Below are positions 61,182 to 64,000 of a DNA stretch of 64,000 nt, piece after piece. The number at the start of each line of letters is the position of its first letter. Positions within the stretch are counted from its first letter, which is position 1. A program made the translations under genes and the position numbers. The notes beneath the pieces were generated by a model. That model saw only the letters and a program-made list of their open reading frames with translations. It made no database searches and was not told the DNA's origin. Source of the stretch: Bacillus benzoevorans (GTDB lineage: Bacteria; Bacillota; Bacilli; Bacillales; Cytobacillaceae); NCBI RefSeq assembly GCF_014207535.1, contig NZ_JACHGK010000007.1:124001-188000 (forward strand), read 5' to 3'.

Positions 61182-61214
61182 AAAAGGAAGCTTAAAATCA
61201 CAAAGCTTCCTTTT
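61182..61214 (-). terminator. Terminator of the methyltransferase gene
   Basis: Perfect 12-bp stem AAAAGGAAGCTT / AAGCTTCCTTTT with a 9-base loop and TG-T-rich tail on the minus strand, 30 bases after the methyltransferase stop. Confidence 0.8.
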
Positions 61215-61244
61215 GGTTTTTTGTTTCATATTAATTGCCAGTAA

Positions 61245-62516
61245 TTATACAGGCAGCCTTAATTGGTTTGATTGTACTGCTTTCTCTTTTGCATACTGAA
61301 CCGCCCAATCTGCAATAGGCTGCGCAATACTTTTGGCTAAAAGAACAGGAACAGCGTTTCCGACTTGTTTGTAAATCTTGTCCAATTTGCTGTTATATTG
61401 AAGTTTTTGGCTGTCTCCCATTGAAAACTCGTACCAATCTGGGAATGTTTGAATTCTTTTTATTTCTTTTACTGACAGTCTTCGATTGTTCTCTTCTCCA
61501 TCAGGAAAAATCCATTTGTTTGTTTCCACTTTTTCCATCGGCAGCCCGCCTGGGTGGATAGGCGCCTGACGCCCCGATGCTTGAATCGTAAAACTCTGCT
61601 CATCCCAACGCTTTTTACGGTTTCGGCTCATAAAAATAGTTGAATAAGAACCAGTAAAATACGGTCCTGGGTTCTCTCTTAAATCCCCAATAATTTCTTC
61701 TAAAGTTACAAAAGGTTTTAATCCTTTTTCTTTACCATGAGTAGGATTCGGAAATGCGTATTCAAAATCTAAGTCATTCCTTACTCCGACAAGGATCACC
61801 CGTTCCCTTATCTGCCCCACCCCATAGTCTCTTGCATTGACTAATCTTGTATATAAAGTGTAACCCGCAGCAGCAAAATCTTCGACAATCTGCTTGAACA
61901 CCTCGCCTTTACCTAATGTCATCATCCCTTTGACATTTTCACCGATAAAAATGGCTGGCTGTGTCTGCATTAGACAGCGTATATAGTGCAAATAAAGAAA
62001 ATTTCTTTCATCATCAATTAACCGAGGCCCGGCTTCTGAAAATCCAGGACAAGGGAATCCACCTAATACAATATCCCCCATTGGAAATTCTTTTACTTTT
62101 CGAATATCCTTTTGATGAATGTAAATCTCTTTATCATGATTCATTTCATAGGTTTGTAAAGCTTCTGGAAAGATGTCATTGACATAGACCGTATGAAAGA
62201 TGCTTTGATGTCGGACTTTGTTGTATGTTTCTTTATCTCTAAAAGCCTCCAGCGCTGCTTCTTCTCCTATTACCGCAGCAAGACCGGCTAATTCCAATCC
62301 AAGGTCCAATCCCCCAGCTCCTGAGAAAAGCGAAACTAAATTCATTTTCTCTTTTCGATAGGAAATATCATCATGTGAAAAATCACTATCAGCTTCAATG
62401 ATCGATTCAAGCTCATCATTGATTTTTTCCATTAATAGTTGTTTTACTTCTTCAGGCTTGTAATCTGGAGCAGGCTTGAATTTCCCTCTTCCCCGTTCAT
62501 TTAATTTAATACTCAA
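61245..62516 (-). CDS. DNA (cytosine-5-)-methyltransferase
   Basis: 423 residues. Motif I LVSLFSGAGGLDLGLELAG (60-78), motif IV GGFPCPGFSEAG with catalytic C156, motif VI GENVKG (192-197), motif VIII QIRERVILVG (235-244), target-recognition region about 250-345, motif IX RRLSVKEIKRIQTFP, motif X QVGNAVPVLLAKSIA (384-398). Unusual are a charged 57-residue N-terminal extension and about 30 extra residues between motifs I and II (AAVIGEEAALEAFRDKETYN...). It would methylate cytosine in a specific DNA sequence. TTG start after GGAGGAG. It follows the PLD gene on the same strand with a 165-base gap that contains a TATAAT hexamer, so it may also have its own promoter. Confidence 0.95.
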   Translation of the reverse strand: MSIKLNERGRGKFKPAPDYKPEEVKQLLMEKINDELESIIEADSDFSHDDISYRKEKMNLVSLFSGAGGLDLGLELAGLAAVIGEEAALEAFRDKETYNKVRHQSIFHTVYVNDIFPEALQTYEMNHDKEIYIHQKDIRKVKEFPMGDIVLGGFPCPGFSEAGPRLIDDERNFLYLHYIRCLMQTQPAIFIGENVKGMMTLGKGEVFKQIVEDFAAAGYTLYTRLVNARDYGVGQIRERVILVGVRNDLDFEYAFPNPTHGKEKGLKPFVTLEEIIGDLRENPGPYFTGSYSTIFMSRNRKKRWDEQSFTIQASGRQAPIHPGGLPMEKVETNKWIFPDGEENNRRLSVKEIKRIQTFPDWYEFSMGDSQKLQYNSKLDKIYKQVGNAVPVLLAKSIAQPIADWAVQYAKEKAVQSNQLRLPV

Positions 62517-62681
62517 ATATCTGCTCCTCCTTTCAGGAAATCCTAACCTTAAGTTTACTGATTATATTAGGTTTTTTCAATGATAATAATATCCCAGAAC
62601 AAACAAATGTTTTCCTTCCGCCAGCCAAAATAATAGATACCGAAAAACCACTCTTTTACGTATGGGATAAATCGTTTCTGC

Positions 62682-63950
62682 TTATTCAATAAATGCACTC
62701 TTATTCCATAAGTTTTCAAAATGTTTTATGTATTTTTCTACAAGATTTTTATCTTCAATAAAATGGAAGGAGTTTACCTCAGAAAATGTATTTCTTCTTT
62801 TAACAGTTTCTTTTCTTCCATCTTTCCTCACTACCTCATATGACATTAAATGATTTTCCTCCCACGCAAATGCAGTCGGTGTAAAATTTGCGGTAGTAAA
62901 CAACATTTTCTTATCGTCAACAATAATAAATTTATCATGAATAGTAGGAGTCCAATATTTTTGGGACACATTTGAACATTTTTTTAGCGCTTCCTCAGTA
63001 CTGACCGTTCTGTCCCCTTGTTTTTGATTTTCTGGACGTGTTTGTTTCAGCACCTTAATAACTACATTTTTATCCATATCGATCAAACATTGTACGATAC
63101 TTGCTGCGTTTTCATCAAAAGATTCAATGTCATTGATATGCTGCGCACAGATATATATTTGATTTTGTGCCGATTTAATAAATTTTATAATTTGTTCCTG
63201 AACATAATGATTGCTTCCTATTCCATTGTATTTAATAAATGGCGCTGTAAAATAATCCAAAGAATATGTATCTTCAAGGTTTACAGGATTTACAATATAA
63301 TCAAAATCATAATATGTCTTTCTAAAATCTATATACTCATTAATTGAATAAGATAATTTGTCTAAAATTGAAAAATACTTTTTAAACATTTTTTCTGCAT
63401 CCGTATTCTTCCCCTCAATAACTATGAAACTATCACTATGGGGAGGGTCTCCAAAGGCAAAATTGCACGAACTTGAAATACACTTTACGCTATTTTCAAA
63501 TTCGGCCATAATTGATTTATTGTGCAGGCTAAATAAATTTTTACCCCTATTAAATTTTACTTTGTACCAAATATAAGTATGTGGAAATATTTTCAGTGAA
63601 ATGTTTTGATTATTATTGCTTATTCTATTATAAGTTCTCTGAGCATAATCAAATTTTGAAAAGTTTACACTGTTTTCTTCAGAATAATCTCTCTTATATA
63701 ATTGCTTAACTGCTGCATCATATCCATCTAAAGGAATGCTATAAATATATATTTCACACCCCTGTTCGCTCATATCTTCTAAAAACTTATGTAAAAAAGG
63801 ATTATTATATAGAAAGAAGGAAATGAATATCCTTTTTGCACCAGTTAATTCATCCATTAGTTTTTCTAATAGCACTAGTGAACTACCTCTCACATGCCTT
63901 TTCCACAACTGTTTAGGAACATCATTATAAGTCCGATAATATGTATTCAA
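62682..63950 (-). CDS. Two-HKD phospholipase-D-superfamily protein, probable nuclease (DrmC-like candidate)
   Basis: 422 residues, AT-rich. HKD motif 1: H143-x-K145 in SLHNKSIMAE, then SSSCNF (N163), with glutamate in place of the usual aspartate; HKD motif 2: H338-x-K340-x4-D345 in IHDKFIIVDD, then TTANFT (N355). Two motifs in one chain make a complete PLD active site, so it can act as a monomer. No signal peptide or membrane helix. PLD folds in defence loci are usually DNA/RNA nucleases (for example DISARM DrmC, NgoFVII/BfiI-type restriction enzymes). TTG start with GGAGGGG 6 bases upstream. Immediately upstream of a 5mC methyltransferase. Confidence 0.85.
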   Translation of the reverse strand: MNTYYRTYNDVPKQLWKRHVRGSSLVLLEKLMDELTGAKRIFISFFLYNNPFLHKFLEDMSEQGCEIYIYSIPLDGYDAAVKQLYKRDYSEENSVNFSKFDYAQRTYNRISNNNQNISLKIFPHTYIWYKVKFNRGKNLFSLHNKSIMAEFENSVKCISSSCNFAFGDPPHSDSFIVIEGKNTDAEKMFKKYFSILDKLSYSINEYIDFRKTYYDFDYIVNPVNLEDTYSLDYFTAPFIKYNGIGSNHYVQEQIIKFIKSAQNQIYICAQHINDIESFDENAASIVQCLIDMDKNVVIKVLKQTRPENQKQGDRTVSTEEALKKCSNVSQKYWTPTIHDKFIIVDDKKMLFTTANFTPTAFAWEENHLMSYEVVRKDGRKETVKRRNTFSEVNSFHFIEDKNLVEKYIKHFENLWNKSAFIE

Positions 63951-63963
63951 AATTTCCCCTCCA

Positions 63964-63999
63964 CTATTTAGTTTTTATCCATTTATACAGGTGTTTATA
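63964..63999 (-). CDS. Possible 3' end of an upstream operon gene
   Basis: Eleven codons open to the window edge (YKHLYKWIKTK) end at TAG 63964-63966, 13 bases before the PLD start; the other two minus-strand frames are closed within the same stretch. Spacing and position are those of an operon neighbour, but the evidence is too short to name a family. Confidence 0.35.
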   Translation of the reverse strand, partial: YKHLYKWIKTK

Positions 64000-64000
64000 A

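Larger units (their letters stand above)
59106..64000. mobile_element. Left part of an integrated element with serine recombinase and DNA-modification cargo
   Basis: From the ytlA break onward, gene content departs from the conserved Bacillus order and base composition becomes more AT-rich (notably 62.5-64 kb). It carries a large serine recombinase, a small orphan gene, a C5 methyltransferase and a PLD-type protein. The right end is beyond the window, so total size is unknown. Confidence 0.75.

Noticed and set aside
1..64000. tRNA and rRNA genes
   Set aside because: Looked for cloverleaf-like CCA-adjacent segments and rRNA hallmarks while reading; none seen. A covariance search was not possible.

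Overview
The window looks like a chromosomal segment of a Gram-positive, spore-forming, low-GC Bacillaceae species. That placement is inferred from gene content and order: acuB-acuC, ccpA, aroA(CM fusion), ytxGHJ, murC, sftA, ytpQ, ytoP, ytzB, ytnP, trmB, ytzH, ytmP, amyX, thpR, pepV, ytzE, ytgP, ytfP, yteV, leuS, ytzC, ytqA-ytqB, ytpB-ytpA, ytoA, asnB, metK, pckA, ytmB, ytmA and ytlA follow the 'ytX' arc of Bacillus subtilis closely. Several genes differ from that template: an FtsA/PilM-like gene, a branched-chain amino acid ABC operon, an actP-type symporter pair, a solitary PTS EIIC and a CAP-domain lipoprotein.

Layout. 1-4.2 kb: acetyl-CoA synthetase control (acuB partial, acuC), the catabolite regulator ccpA and the entry enzyme of aromatic synthesis. 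4.4-15.3 kb: an orphan actin-fold protein with C-terminal repeats, a stress operon, murC, the DNA translocase sftA, ytpQ, an M42 peptidase and a PepSY protein. 15.3-28.9 kb: ytnP, tRNA methyltransferase, a kinase-like protein, pullulanase, an RNA phosphodiesterase, dipeptidase, a small HTH regulator, pseudouridine synthase, lipid II flippase and a flavoprotein. 29-34 kb: livKHMGF. 34-41 kb: leuS with a T-box leader, actP with its DUF485 partner, ytzC with a previously unlisted small ORF, and ytqA-ytqB. 41-53 kb: terpene synthase/lysophospholipase pair, ytoA, a membrane C39 peptidase, asnB, metK under a SAM-I riboswitch, pckA, a CitR-like regulator divergent from a methyltransferase, and a GNAT enzyme. 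53-58.5 kb: small proteins, ytmA, methionine aminopeptidase, CAP lipoprotein, EIIC.

The right end (about 59.09-64.0 kb) is different. A ytlA-type lipoprotein gene is cut after about 190 codons. Directly behind it sit a large serine recombinase, a small orphan gene, a DNA cytosine-5 methyltransferase and a two-HKD phospholipase-D-type protein, all on the minus strand and visibly AT-rich toward the end. I read this as the left end of an integrated element carrying a DNA-modification/nuclease defence module. An 11-codon open frame ending just before the PLD gene suggests that the operon continues past the window. A DISARM class 2-like locus (PLD DrmC-like plus 5mC methylase DrmMII-like) or another PLD-nuclease restriction-modification system are the leading explanations; the deciding genes are outside the window.

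Many genes here begin with TTG, and the Shine-Dalgarno sequence decides the start; where my start differs from the longest open frame the reason is given. No rRNA, tRNA or CRISPR array was seen. All family assignments are from reading sequences without database searches.
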